IMG/VR virus record: IMGVR_UViG_3300043395_003089
Location: 1 to 64,000 of that record
Strand: one strand, 5' to 3'
Length of the DNA: 64,000 bases
Source of the DNA: a virus
Part shown: one piece after another, positions 31,257 to 39,569 of the stretch
Layout of the letters: each line of letters starts with the position of its first letter
Position numbering within the stretch: position 1 is the first letter of the stretch
The notes under the pieces: generated by a model
The model's database searches: none
Told to the model about the DNA's origin: nothing
The model's input: the letters and a program-made list of their open reading frames with translations, nothing else
Position numbers and translations under genes: made by a program

Positions 31257-31281
31257 AGTCTAGCTCGCTGCTCTGACAGCA
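31257..31281 (-). promoter_or_regulatory. Dyad promoter element, copy N
   Basis: Minus-strand TGCTGTCAGAGCAGCGAG, then C and TAGACT, 10 bases before ATG 31246. Forms a divergent pair with copy O one base away. Confidence 0.8.
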
Positions 31282-31282
31282 A

Positions 31283-31307
31283 CGTTGGCAGCTCAGCGAG
31301 GTAGACT
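31283..31307 (+). promoter_or_regulatory. Dyad promoter element, copy O
   Basis: CGTTGGCAGCTCAGCGAG, then G and TAGACT, 9 bases before ATG 31317. The left arm is degenerate (GTTG). Confidence 0.75.
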
Positions 31308-31316
31308 GGCTACGAC

Positions 31317-31574
31317 ATGAAACTACGCGAGCCCGAACCACTGCCGCACTTGCGCGACTGCCGAGCCGAGCCGTTACCGCTCGCGCGCTCGCATCCGCGC
31401 ACGATCTTGCCGCGTTGGGGTCGGCGCTTTTTCGCGTTCGTCGACAAGACACTCGCGCGGCGTGACGCCCCGTTGTCGTTGCTCTGCGCGTTGCTGCTCG
31501 GCCTCGTATTCGTCGTGATCCCGACGGTGTTCGCGCTGTGGATCTGGCGTGGAGATTATCGTGTCGAGACGTAG
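31317..31574 (+). CDS. Single-span membrane protein, 85 aa
   Basis: Pro/Arg-rich first 50 residues, then one membrane helix (SLLCALLLGLVFVVIPTVFA) and a short end. Topology by positive-inside would leave the long N-terminus in the cytoplasm. Overlaps the next gene by 14 bases. Confidence 0.65.
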   Translation: MKLREPEPLPHLRDCRAEPLPLARSHPRTILPRWGRRFFAFVDKTLARRDAPLSLLCALLLGLVFVVIPTVFALWIWRGDYRVET

Positions 31575-31779
31575 ACGACGATGCGTCGGTTGCGGCGCGC
31601 TCTTTCTGATGCCGCGCGACCCGAGTCGCTACAACGATAGCTGCATGCGCTGCATGGGCTACACGGTGAAGACGCTCTTGCAACTACGCACGCTTCAGAG
31701 CCCGGCGCGCTACAACCGACAGTGCGAGGCCTGCACGCCGCGAGGAAGAACACTCAACGAGCGCCACGAGCTCGACTAG
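31561..31779 (+). CDS. Small zinc-binding protein, 72 aa
   Basis: Three Cys pairs: CVGC, CMRC and CEAC, with a poly-Arg start. Arrangement suggests one or two zinc ribbons. GTG 31561 has GGAG 8 bases upstream; GTG 31549 is an alternative. It ends convergently with the SGNH gene. Confidence 0.6.
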   Translation: MSRRRRRCVGCGALFLMPRDPSRYNDSCMRCMGYTVKTLLQLRTLQSPARYNRQCEACTPRGRTLNERHELD

Positions 31780-34655
31780 CGTGGGCGCGCGTAGTCGGCC
31801 GTGAGCGTCGCGTGAACATCGCCGGGCCGCGCGTCGTCGTAGAAAGGCACCGGTCGCATGGCGCCCTTCACGGGCACGTGCTGGCCATCCATCGTCTCGA
31901 CCCAAGCGGTTCCCTGTTGCTTCCACTTGCGGCGCCACGCCTCGGCCTCGGGCAACGTCAGCGCCCGCGGGGCGTCGACGATCTTGCGGACGCTAACGAT
32001 CTTGCCGTCGCGGCGCGTGACGAGGTTGTAGGCGACGCGATAGCCGGTGGTGGAGCCCATGCCGGCATTCTTGCGCGCTGCTCTGCCACGAAGGCCGAAC
32101 AGATGGTGCTTGCTGAGTGTGTGGTGAGCAGCGGCGAAGCGTCGATCCGTCGAAGGCGATTGCTCGAAGTCTCGAAGGAGCTTGCGTGCATCATCGAGCG
32201 ACGCCGAACGCGGCAACGTACGGAGCAGCTTCGAGACCTGCCATGCGCCCATTGCGGCGACGCGGCGAGCTTCTTCCTCGGTATCAGCCGTGCCGAACGG
32301 GATCAGCGGCTTGGTCCATTCGCCGTTGCGAATGTGCGGCACGCTCGCGATCTCGTCGCGTTCAAGCCCCCATGCGAGGAGTAGCTCGGGTTCCCACTGG
32401 CCTGGATTTTTTGGATCCTCGTGAACGTCCCACCAGACGTTGTAGACATTGTTGGAGCCGTCCTGTGGATAGATTCTCACGGCGCCCGAGTCGGCGTGGT
32501 CATGATTCATCGTCGTCAGTACCGAGATCGGGATCTCGTTCTGCTCGGCGAAGTCTTCGGCGATGTCTAGCGCCTCGGGTCCTTCGTTGTTGATCAGCCG
32601 ACGAAACATGTTGCGCTGGTTCCTGAGATCCTCGTCGTCGAGCTCGAAGTACGTTACGTTCTCGTTCATGCGCCCCGCAGCCATCGCCTCTTCGCGGGTC
32701 GCGTAGCGCGACGTCTTGATCTTGCGGGCGCCGAGCCCGAACAGCTCGGGCTGCTCCTTCAAGTGATCGCGCGCGGAGTCGCGATAGATCGCGTCGACGA
32801 CACGTTGACGATAGGCTCCCTCGGTCAGATTTTTCCCGCGGTACAGCTTCAACTCGTTGGCGACTTCCCAAGCCTCGGCGCCGACGATCTGTTCGAGCTC
32901 GCGAAGCGACTTGGCTCGACGAGGGTAGCCAGCGCCGATGTGTAGCGGCTTGTTGTCAAGCAATGTATTCCACTCGACATCGTAGAGTTGTTTGCCGTCG
33001 ACGCTCCTCCCCGGGAGACGGGTGATCGTCCAACTCACGCGTGTCGCCGGATCGTCTGGGGCTCCAACCGGGCTCAAGTAAAGCGTACGCAGCTCGCCGA
33101 TCTTGATTCCGTGCTCTAGCGCGTAGTCGGTCGCAGCAACCAACTCGGCCGGCGTCTGCGCGGTCTGAGTGAGCATCTTGAAAGTCTCGGTCGGAAACTC
33201 GTTGCGGTCCTCGCGCTCGCCACGAAGCCCGAACAGCTCCTCGGGCTCGCTGTTGTCGCGATCGAGCGTATGGAAGATATCGCGTGCTTGCGGCGTGAAG
33301 CCTTGCGCACGCAGCTTCTTCGTCTCTTTCGCGAGTGCCCATGCCTGCGCGGTCGCCGCGCGTCGGCAGTAGTCCATGTTGCCTTGGTAGTGCTCCTCGA
33401 ACTTGACGTGATCGCTCTCGCGTTCTTCGCCGCCAACGCGCGCTCCATCGATACGAACATCGAAGACGGCTTTGCACTCGCCACCGTGGCGCTCGTTCAC
33501 GCGCTTGACGCGCCACGAGACACGGTCACGCTTGAAGATGTCCTCGTTGTTGTCGAGCCAGAACGTGCCGCGGTTGTCGGTGCCGCCTTTGGACAGCTCG
33601 CTCAGCTTGATCTCGTGTTGAAGCGCGAGATCCTCGGCGGGAACAAGCGCGCCCGGATCGGGGTCAGCGATCAGCTCCTTGATCTGCTTGCTCACGCGTT
33701 GACGTTCGGCCAACGGATCTTCGCCGAGGCCGCGTTTCTGGCGCGCGACGCAACGCTTGAACGCAGCGGGTGGCATGTTGACGCTACACGTCTCGCCGAG
33801 ATCGTCGAGCCCCTTTAGCTTGTAGCCTTTCTCTCGAAGTTTTTGCACTTCCCGCAGGCGCTCCTGCCACTCGTTGTGCGACTCATGCGGATGCCAGGCG
33901 TCGACCGGCGTCGAGCGCGTTGGTGGCGGCACTGGCGGCGTATCCTGTCGGCCGAGGCCTGAGATCATCGGCAGATCGATCTTGCCTTTCTTCCACCACG
34001 AGTAGGCCAGCGCGCCACCGACGGCGCCGAGGATGCCAATCGCGAACGGGAGCCACGTCTTGGGCTGCGCAGCGTCGAGCACGAGCTTTTGCAAGCCCTG
34101 CGCGGTCACGCGCGCGGCGTCGCCGCCGAAGTGCACGCCATCGCGAGCTCGACCGACCATCGCCGTGATCGGCCGCGGATCGATGTAGCGGTTCTTGCCG
34201 AACACGCTCTGCATCATCTCGATCACGGGCAGCGCCTGTTGGGTCAGCTGATCATTGGCGTACGCGAACGGCCCGATCGCCCACACGTCGGCGCCGAGGC
34301 CCTTGTAGAAGTCGCGGATCTTCGTCATCGCCTGCTTGTCGACGTCGAGATTGAGCCCGATGTCGTTGGTGCCAAGCACGACGAAAACCTTGGTCGGCAT
34401 GAACGCTTGATCGCTGCCGAGCAAGGCCTGGAAGTTCTCGCGGCCGAAGAAATTGTGCGCGCTGCGGCCCACACGCGCGTTGACACGCACGGCCGAGGCT
34501 CCCTGTTCGAGCAGCATGCTCGCGAGCAAGTCGCCGGGCTGGCCGGACGCGCGATTCGAGCCCGTGTCAACGTCCCAGATCTCGGGCCCGGCGTCGGGGC
34601 CGTGATGGCTCAACGAATCGCCAAAAATCAAGATGCGCTGCCCGCGGACGTCCAT
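31776..34655 (-). CDS. SGNH hydrolase with membrane anchor and three repeat domains, 959 aa
   Basis: Residues 1-195 are an SGNH/GDSL hydrolase: GDSLS (Ser14), VLGTND (Asn97) and DGVH (Asp172, His175). A membrane helix follows (about 201-220, FAIGILGAVGGALAYSWW), then a Pro-rich linker. The C-terminal 650 residues hold three repeats of about 180 residues, each beginning with a helix like A-x-E-HxIKxxEL and ending in LFGLRG or LFGLGA. SGNH enzymes deacylate lipids, glycans or peptidoglycan, so it could act on the host envelope at entry or release. Similar GLG/GLR sequences recur (SGLGRQD, RGLGEDP) and might be processing sites. Confidence 0.75.
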   Translation of the reverse strand: MDVRGQRILIFGDSLSHHGPDAGPEIWDVDTGSNRASGQPGDLLASMLLEQGASAVRVNARVGRSAHNFFGRENFQALLGSDQAFMPTKVFVVLGTNDIGLNLDVDKQAMTKIRDFYKGLGADVWAIGPFAYANDQLTQQALPVIEMMQSVFGKNRYIDPRPITAMVGRARDGVHFGGDAARVTAQGLQKLVLDAAQPKTWLPFAIGILGAVGGALAYSWWKKGKIDLPMISGLGRQDTPPVPPPTRSTPVDAWHPHESHNEWQERLREVQKLREKGYKLKGLDDLGETCSVNMPPAAFKRCVARQKRGLGEDPLAERQRVSKQIKELIADPDPGALVPAEDLALQHEIKLSELSKGGTDNRGTFWLDNNEDIFKRDRVSWRVKRVNERHGGECKAVFDVRIDGARVGGEERESDHVKFEEHYQGNMDYCRRAATAQAWALAKETKKLRAQGFTPQARDIFHTLDRDNSEPEELFGLRGEREDRNEFPTETFKMLTQTAQTPAELVAATDYALEHGIKIGELRTLYLSPVGAPDDPATRVSWTITRLPGRSVDGKQLYDVEWNTLLDNKPLHIGAGYPRRAKSLRELEQIVGAEAWEVANELKLYRGKNLTEGAYRQRVVDAIYRDSARDHLKEQPELFGLGARKIKTSRYATREEAMAAGRMNENVTYFELDDEDLRNQRNMFRRLINNEGPEALDIAEDFAEQNEIPISVLTTMNHDHADSGAVRIYPQDGSNNVYNVWWDVHEDPKNPGQWEPELLLAWGLERDEIASVPHIRNGEWTKPLIPFGTADTEEEARRVAAMGAWQVSKLLRTLPRSASLDDARKLLRDFEQSPSTDRRFAAAHHTLSKHHLFGLRGRAARKNAGMGSTTGYRVAYNLVTRRDGKIVSVRKIVDAPRALTLPEAEAWRRKWKQQGTAWVETMDGQHVPVKGAMRPVPFYDDARPGDVHATLTADYARPR

Positions 34656-34662
34656 GCCCTAC

Positions 34663-34671
34663 AGGCTATCA
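34663..34671 (-). promoter_or_regulatory. Extended -10 promoter of the SGNH gene
   Basis: Minus-strand TGA TAGCCT, 7 bases before ATG 34655; no Shine-Dalgarno. Confidence 0.6.
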
Positions 34672-34687
34672 CGAGCGGAAATAGGCG

Positions 34688-34710
34688 AGCCGGCCGGGGT
34701 TTCACCGGCT
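34688..34710. other. Hairpin AGCCGG / CCGGCT
   Basis: Perfect 6-base arms with an 11-base loop, in the gap upstream of the SGNH gene. It lacks a U-run, so it is not a clear terminator. The rest of 34,711-34,832 shows nothing convincing. Confidence 0.35.
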
Positions 34711-34832
34711 GAGGGAGGAACGCGCACCGCTACGCGCCACAATGGGGCCCTCAACAGCGATCGGGACGCGACATCGCACGATCGAGGCCTAGCCAGCGAG
34801 GGAAGTCTCTGGGGTCGGCGTTCAGCTCAGAA

Positions 34833-35003
34833 GTGGCGGATACGATCGAGTGCGGGGTGCGCGAGAGTCAGGTCCATTACCTGATGCTTGTCGAGAGCAT
34901 CGTGCGTGTGGGCACCACGCGGCGGATCGTGTCCGAGGCTGGTTCTACGCCGCTCCTTCCTCGGCGTCAAGTTTCGGTAGTTCGAGCGCGCCTTTCAGGT
35001 TGA
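34833..35003 (+). CDS. Possible small protein, 56 aa
   Basis: A GTG frame with GC-biased third positions and a natural-looking first 40 residues (MADTIECGVRESQVHYLMLV). It lies in a gap and overlaps the end of the minus-strand gene by 58 bases. No ribosome site or promoter is clear; it may also be a remnant. Confidence 0.3.
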   Translation: MADTIECGVRESQVHYLMLVESIVRVGTTRRIVSEAGSTPLLPRRQVSVVRARLSG

Positions 35004-35454
35004 ACTGGAACACGAAGCGCTGGTGTAGTGCCCGCGCCTCGGGCAGCTCGCCGACGAGCCCGACGATGTTGTTCGAGCTCTCATCGACGGCGTAGAGCAT
35101 CGGCCCGTGGCGATGGAACGTCACGATGCGCTCGACGCGTATGGCGTCGAGATCGAGCACCAGCGACAGCTCGTGGATCTTGGCCTGTGTGAACGGGCGA
35201 ATCTCGCCGAGCGTCTCGATCGTGCAGAACGTCGAGTGCTCTGATGGCGGCTTCGGTTCGTAGTAATAGCTCGGGCGTGGCGCTCGGTGCGGGCAGACGC
35301 CCGACACAGGCGGCACGTGATAGAGCTGATCGTCGATTCCGATGATCCCGGCGTTGCCCTTGTAGAGCTGAGTCAGGCGCTGCGTGCCGAGGAAGAAATC
35401 CAGCGGCACGGCCGGCGCTTCGTCGGCGTCGTCGGGCTCGTCGGTGTCGTGCAC
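34945..35454 (-). CDS. Unknown protein, 169 aa
   Basis: Acidic N-terminus (HDTDEPDDADEAP), then a beta-rich middle with CPHRAPRP and a Tyr/Pro stretch. No family recognised. GTG 35454 lies 6 bases after the -10 of copy P; TTG 35457 is only 3 bases away and less likely. Confidence 0.65.
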   Translation of the reverse strand: MHDTDEPDDADEAPAVPLDFFLGTQRLTQLYKGNAGIIGIDDQLYHVPPVSGVCPHRAPRPSYYYEPKPPSEHSTFCTIETLGEIRPFTQAKIHELSLVLDLDAIRVERIVTFHRHGPMLYAVDESSNNIVGLVGELPEARALHQRFVFQFNLKGALELPKLDAEEGAA

Positions 35455-35460
35455 CAAGAG

Positions 35461-35485
35461 AGCCTAGCTCGCTGCTCTGCCAGTC
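35461..35485 (-). promoter_or_regulatory. Dyad promoter element, copy P
   Basis: Minus-strand GACTGGCAGAGCAGCGAG, then C and TAGGCT, 6 bases before GTG 35454. It overlaps the end of the oxygenase-like gene. Confidence 0.8.
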
Positions 35486-35985
35486 CTAGCTACGTCGAAA
35501 GCAACCGTAATGCGCGGAGTCTCGTGCGGGTGTTTCTCGACGGAATGCCCGAGCCGCGATGGGAAGAGAACGAGTAGATCGGTTACTGGCTCGACACGCT
35601 CGACGCAAACCTCGTATCTCGACGGGCACCACTCGAAGATCGTTGCGGCACTTCGAGGGCCCCCTGGTTCCAGGTAAACGATTCCTGACCATGCATAGCG
35701 CGCGTTGTGCGTGTGCGCTCGATGATGTGAGCCCAGACGATTCACGACGGCCCAGCCAACGAGCGAGGCTGGATCAGCTTCGAGCTCAGGTATCGAGGCA
35801 AGCAAGGCGCAGAGCCGCGCGTGCAGCCACGTCGTCTTGAGCCACGTAGGCGACGAGCGCCAACCGCCTCGGTTGTGTGAGGCGTGAGATTCCGTCGACG
35901 CGGCGAGCTGCAAGATGTCGGCGCAGAGCGCTTGGCGTTCGAGCTCGCCGAGGCCGAGCGACAAGCGCTTGATCGGCGACGTCAC
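35464..35985 (-). CDS. 2OG-Fe(II) oxygenase-like protein, 173 aa
   Basis: The C-terminal half reads HRAHTHNARYAWSGIVYLEP, then LLVLFPSRLGHSVEKHP and RITVAFDV, following the jelly-roll pattern of small 2OG-Fe(II) oxygenases: an H-x-N/D pair, a distal His and an Arg for 2-oxoglutarate. The metal pair reads HTHN rather than HxD, so activity is unproven. Possible targets are virion protein, DNA bases or sugar. GTG 35985 overlaps the previous stop as GTGA. Confidence 0.6.
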   Translation of the reverse strand: MTSPIKRLSLGLGELERQALCADILQLAASTESHASHNRGGWRSSPTWLKTTWLHARLCALLASIPELEADPASLVGWAVVNRLGSHHRAHTHNARYAWSGIVYLEPGGPRSAATIFEWCPSRYEVCVERVEPVTDLLVLFPSRLGHSVEKHPHETPRITVAFDVARTGRAAS

Positions 35986-36383
35986 TCGGTCGGGTTGTAC
36001 GTGTCGCACTTGCCGGGGCCCGCGTTGGTGTGCGGAACCCAGAACAGCACGTTCGGTGCCGCAGCGCCTTCATCGCTGTTCGACAGCACGACATGCACCG
36101 TGTTGGTGTCGGTGTCGAGGTAGGGCTCGCCGACGATCGTGATGCTCGCCCATTCGCTCATCGGTGGTAGCGGGATCACCATGCAACGCGACGCGGGCGT
36201 CGTGCCATCGGATGGTGGCGTCGATTGCGCGACACCGAGCGGCGGATCGACGGGGTCCGATGGACCACCAGACGTGTTGTAGGCCTGATTGGCGACCTGC
36301 AACAGCGTATCCACGTTGGTGTCACCGCCAGGGAGGGAGAGTCGAGCTCGACGCCAATGGAGATTGCCAGCTTGTGCGCTCAT
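35982..36383 (-). CDS. Unknown, possible virion protein, 133 aa
   Basis: Beta-rich second half (WASITIVGEPYLDTDTNTVH, VLFWVPHT) after a Pro/Ser/Thr linker. The composition is like small capsid-decorating or spike proteins, but no family is recognised. Coupled to the oxygenase-like gene. Confidence 0.6.
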   Translation of the reverse strand: MSAQAGNLHWRRARLSLPGGDTNVDTLLQVANQAYNTSGGPSDPVDPPLGVAQSTPPSDGTTPASRCMVIPLPPMSEWASITIVGEPYLDTDTNTVHVVLSNSDEGAAAPNVLFWVPHTNAGPGKCDTYNPTE

Positions 36384-36416
36384 GGCACGACGCTAGCACG
36401 GCGCCGGAAGTACGCG

Positions 36417-36941
36417 CTAGCGGCGAACGAGCAACGCGGCGATGATCGCGACGACCGAGAGCCCGCCGATCACGAGGGCCCAGCGCGGGATCCGCGTCGC
36501 GTAGACCTGACTGGCAGGCACGGTCGCGACGATCTGTGTCCCCGGATTCGGGCTGACATCGACGGGAATCCCCGGTTGCGGCGGGTTGATGCCCGGCACG
36601 CTTGGCGCGTTCGGCGGCGCCGGCAACGCGGGCGCTGGGCCACATGCAGGCGTGCCGGTCTTGGCCTGGAACGCGAGGAGCTGATCGTAGCTGCACGTGC
36701 GGCCGTAGCCATCCATCACGACGCACTGCGAACGTCCGTCGATGCAGCCTTGCGACATGCAGACGCCGTTGTTCGAGACATAGCCATAGCCGCAGCCGCC
36801 ACCAACCGTCAGCCCGCCGCCGGTCGTGGCGTTCGGTGGCATCGTCGACGTTGGAGGCCTCGCTGCGCCCCCGCGCGAGACGGTCATCGGGTACGAGGCC
36901 GGCATGTACTGCGCGGGGCCGTTGAGGTTCAGCTGCAACAT
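36417..36941 (-). CDS. Membrane protein with Pro/Cys-rich ectodomain, 174 aa
   Basis: Cys, Gly and Pro abound in the first 140 residues, with PGxxP-like stretches. The last 22 residues form a C-terminal membrane helix (ALVIGGLSVVAIIAALLV) ending in RR. A tail-anchored layout shared with several genes here. Confidence 0.65.
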   Translation of the reverse strand: MLQLNLNGPAQYMPASYPMTVSRGGAARPPTSTMPPNATTGGGLTVGGGCGYGYVSNNGVCMSQGCIDGRSQCVVMDGYGRTCSYDQLLAFQAKTGTPACGPAPALPAPPNAPSVPGINPPQPGIPVDVSPNPGTQIVATVPASQVYATRIPRWALVIGGLSVVAIIAALLVRR

Positions 36942-36947
36942 GCTGTC

Positions 36948-36956
36948 AGCCTATCA
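36948..36956 (-). promoter_or_regulatory. Extended -10 promoter TGATAGGCT
   Basis: Minus-strand TGA TAGGCT GACAGC ATG; 6 bases to ATG 36941. The sequence from TGATAGGCT to ATG is almost identical to that at 51,879. Confidence 0.7.
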
Positions 36957-37316
36957 CGGCACGCGCTTGTGCTCACCCTCGTGGTTGAGCTTGAGCCCGC
37001 AACGATGTCGGGTCTTGCACTCGCCGCAGTAGACGTGTTCGCGGCACTGATCGAGCATCCGGCCGTATTCGTCGATCGGCATCAGGTTGTGCCCGAGATG
37101 CTTGCGAAACCACGCCGGGTCGATTGACCCGTAGCACCCGCTGTAGCCCAAGCGGAAGTTGAGTTGATCGCCAAGCTCGGTGGATAGCTCGGCGAGCGCT
37201 GCGATTGCGTCAGCATGCTTGATCAAGAGCAACATGCGATCGTCTTGGTGATTCGCGTCGTCGAAGTGGTGGATCTCATCGCAATCGACGCACTTGATGT
37301 TCCAGTCCGTGCTCAT
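36954..37316 (-). CDS. Zinc-finger-like protein, 120 aa
   Basis: N-terminal CVDCDEIHHF and C-terminal CREHVYCGECKTRHRC give several Cys/His pairs suitable for two zinc sites, around a helical core. ATG 37316 overlaps the previous stop as ATGA. Function unknown. Confidence 0.65.
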   Translation of the reverse strand: MSTDWNIKCVDCDEIHHFDDANHQDDRMLLLIKHADAIAALAELSTELGDQLNFRLGYSGCYGSIDPAWFRKHLGHNLMPIDEYGRMLDQCREHVYCGECKTRHRCGLKLNHEGEHKRVP

Positions 37317-37522
37317 CGCTTGCTCCAGATCTTGTGCACGCGAAGCGTCTCGCGCAGCACGGTCGGATGTGCACCTTCCGTGATCGCAGCGTCGGCGTGT
37401 TGTGCTGCGCGTTCCTGCGCCCACGCTTCGATGCACGCGTCGCATTGGCCCTGATCGAATGTCATCCAAGGCTCGCGCTCGTAAGGTTTCGAGCACACGA
37501 CGCAGGTTCGCGTCTCTTTCAC
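37313..37522 (-). CDS. Small zinc-ribbon protein, 69 aa
   Basis: CVVCSKPY and CDACIEAW form one zinc ribbon, followed by a helical tail. GTG 37522 overlaps the previous stop as GTGA. Confidence 0.65.
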   Translation of the reverse strand: MKETRTCVVCSKPYEREPWMTFDQGQCDACIEAWAQERAAQHADAAITEGAHPTVLRETLRVHKIWSKR

Positions 37523-37812
37523 GGCGCGACCTTGCGACGACGCACGAGGCTCGCGCCGTCGTAGATCAAACACGCCTTGTCGAGCGCCTTCGATGCCGGG
37601 CACTCCGCGTGGATCTTGCAATCGCAGTGGGCGACCCACGCCGACGCTTGACGCTCATCTTCGGGCCACTCGGCGTCTTCCTTCGAGATCCCGAAGAACG
37701 CGAGGCCTGGTTTTCCGTCGTCGGCCTTCCACCGGCCGTTCGGAAAGAGCTTGCGGACGTCGATCGCGCCGCTTGGTGGTCGACACAGCGGGTGTTTTTT
37801 GAGCATCGGCAT
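37519..37812 (-). CDS. Unknown Cys-containing protein, 97 aa
   Basis: Contains CDCKIHAECPASKALDKAC, which could bind metal, after a Trp/Lys-rich half. AAGG lies 5 bases before ATG 37812 (11 before ATG 37806). The gene before it overlaps by 158 bases in another frame, so one boundary is uncertain. Confidence 0.55.
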   Translation of the reverse strand: MPMLKKHPLCRPPSGAIDVRKLFPNGRWKADDGKPGLAFFGISKEDAEWPEDERQASAWVAHCDCKIHAECPASKALDKACLIYDGASLVRRRKVAP

Positions 37813-38041
37813 CCTTCATGAATTTATAGGCGGCAGCCAATCGATCGCTGAACGCCTGAAGATTTTCTAGTGATTGCTCGACGAGCAGCTCGCGAGCGTA
37901 GTAGTTGCCGTCGTCGACTTCGAGCTGTACGTGATCACGTCGTAGACAGAGCCTGTCGCGCTGACGATGCGTGTGCAGCGAGATCTCGACGGTCCAGTGT
38001 CCGACGATGAACGTCGGCCGCGAGTAGCCCTCGCGCTTCAT
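37655..38041 (-). CDS. Unknown protein, 128 aa; long C-terminal overlap
   Basis: The first 90 residues look natural (beta start, then helical). The last 40, which overlap the next gene, are mostly Arg and look like a shadow, so the true stop may have been lost by a frameshift. ATG 38041 overlaps the previous stop as ATGA. Confidence 0.5.
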   Translation of the reverse strand: MKREGYSRPTFIVGHWTVEISLHTHRQRDRLCLRRDHVQLEVDDGNYYARELLVEQSLENLQAFSDRLAAAYKFMKDADAQKTPAVSTTKRRDRRPQALSERPVEGRRRKTRPRVLRDLEGRRRVARR

Positions 38042-38580
38042 GGATTTTGCACCGACATCGCCTTTTTCCAGGTCTCGATCGCGCGAGCGTAAACCGCGAT
38101 CTGCTCGCGCATCTCGATTCGCCCAGTCCAGTGACCGGCGCTGCGTTGCACCATTCGCTCGTAGGCATCGAGCGCCGGCAATGCGGCGAACGCGGCTAAG
38201 AAGTCTTCGAGCGCCTTGATGTATGGCGTTACATGCGGCGCTTTCTCGACGAGCATCGCGACAGCTTCCGCGTCTCGCCCGAGACGGATCATGTCTGCGG
38301 CGATGCCACGCCACTCGTCGTCGGCGACGAGCGTCGGGTGCGTGACTTTGTAGACTTCCTGAAGCGCGATGATCAACTCGGGCAACGAATTGGTTTCGAG
38401 GATAATCGTGCGAGCTGTTTCGACGGTGCGCGATGGGATACTTAGCTGCGCGATCTTGACGCCGAACTTGATGTGAAAGCCATCGCGCGCAATCGCGCGA
38501 GCCTCGGTGTGCTGCGGGTCCTCGCAGCGTTCACACGGCAAGTGCGCGCGAAATTCCTCGGCGGTACGAAACGCGTGCAT
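38038..38580 (-). CDS. Unknown helical protein, 180 aa
   Basis: CERCEDP near the N-terminus, then predominantly helical with regular Ala/Leu spacing. No family recognised. An upstream extension to 38775 would run into the recombinase gene, so ATG 38580 is used. Confidence 0.65.
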   Translation of the reverse strand: MHAFRTAEEFRAHLPCERCEDPQHTEARAIARDGFHIKFGVKIAQLSIPSRTVETARTIILETNSLPELIIALQEVYKVTHPTLVADDEWRGIAADMIRLGRDAEAVAMLVEKAPHVTPYIKALEDFLAAFAALPALDAYERMVQRSAGHWTGRIEMREQIAVYARAIETWKKAMSVQNP

Positions 38581-38612
38581 TGACTCGATTACCCTTCGTG
38601 TTCGTCCGTCGC

Positions 38613-39566
38613 TCACTTGATCACCAGCTCGCGCAGCCACTGCGGTGTCGAGTTGCGAACTTTCTCGGCGATCGCCTTCATGTCGATGTAGCCGCCCATC
38701 GCGCCGAGGCCGGGCAACGTGTGACCGGTCATCGCGGCGATCTCGTGCGGCGCGAGCCCGGCGTCTGCGCGCCACGTCACGAACGTGTGACGAAACTGGT
38801 GGGGATGGATGTGGCCGATCTTCGCCTCAGCCGTGCGCTTGTTGAGCACCCGGTTGACGTGATCGGGGTAGAACGGCGTGCGCTCGATCGCGTATGCCGC
38901 ACCGAACGGCCCGATCTGGCGTTGCACACCGCAGAACACGGGGCCCGAGCCGCGACTTCGCCCCGAGAGCCACGCGAGCCACGGGCGCAGCGCCGCGATC
39001 GCGGTGTCCGAGAGCGGCACGGCGACGTCATCGAGCCCGGTGCCTTTCATCCGCACCCACGCGTGCGGGTAGTTGCCCTTGCTCAAGGCGATATCGAGAT
39101 GCGTACGCTCGACCGTCATCGAGCAGATCGACATCTTCCGCATGCCGGTTTCGAGCATGACGATCACCATCGCGTGATCGCGCAGCGCGAGCGGATCGCT
39201 GACGGCCGCGCGTGCGAGCGACTGCACAAGCTTGGTGACGGTCTCTTGCTGTAGCGCGTGCTTGGGGCGAGCCTTGCGGCCCTTGGCTTTCTGCACGTAC
39301 GCGAAGTCGAGCTCGGGCTTGTTCTGGTAGTGAGCGCGCCACTTCGAGGCGTACGCGACGCTCGCCATCAACCGATTCGCGCTCTGCGGGCGCAGCTCGC
39401 GCTCGTCGAGCAAGTGATCGTAGAACGCTTGAGCGCGCTCGCGCGTCCAGCCGCTCGGCGCCTCGCCTGCGAACGCGATCCACTGATCGATGTCGCGCAG
39501 GTAGCGCTTCCTCGACGATGGCGCGAGGTTGCGGCTTTTCTTGATGACGTCGTGTAGTTCGCTCAT
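38613..39566 (-). CDS. Tyrosine recombinase / integrase, 317 aa
   Basis: N-terminal SAM-like core-binding domain (residues 1-85) and a catalytic domain with Arg143 (GMRKMS), His256-x-x-Arg259 (HPHQFRH), His282 (GHT) and Tyr293 (GGYID). The full R-H-R-H-Y set is present. It may integrate the phage, or resolve multimers if the element is plasmid-like. No clear att core was identified in the flanks. Confidence 0.9.
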   Translation of the reverse strand: MSELHDVIKKSRNLAPSSRKRYLRDIDQWIAFAGEAPSGWTRERAQAFYDHLLDERELRPQSANRLMASVAYASKWRAHYQNKPELDFAYVQKAKGRKARPKHALQQETVTKLVQSLARAAVSDPLALRDHAMVIVMLETGMRKMSICSMTVERTHLDIALSKGNYPHAWVRMKGTGLDDVAVPLSDTAIAALRPWLAWLSGRSRGSGPVFCGVQRQIGPFGAAYAIERTPFYPDHVNRVLNKRTAEAKIGHIHPHQFRHTFVTWRADAGLAPHEIAAMTGHTLPGLGAMGGYIDMKAIAEKVRNSTPQWLRELVIK

Positions 39567-39569
39567 GGA

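Noticed and set aside
32070-32090. Dyad-like sequence GTGGCAGAGCAGCGCG inside the SGNH gene
   Set aside because: Lies in the coding repeat end (LFGLRG), has no TANNNT and no gene start at the right distance.
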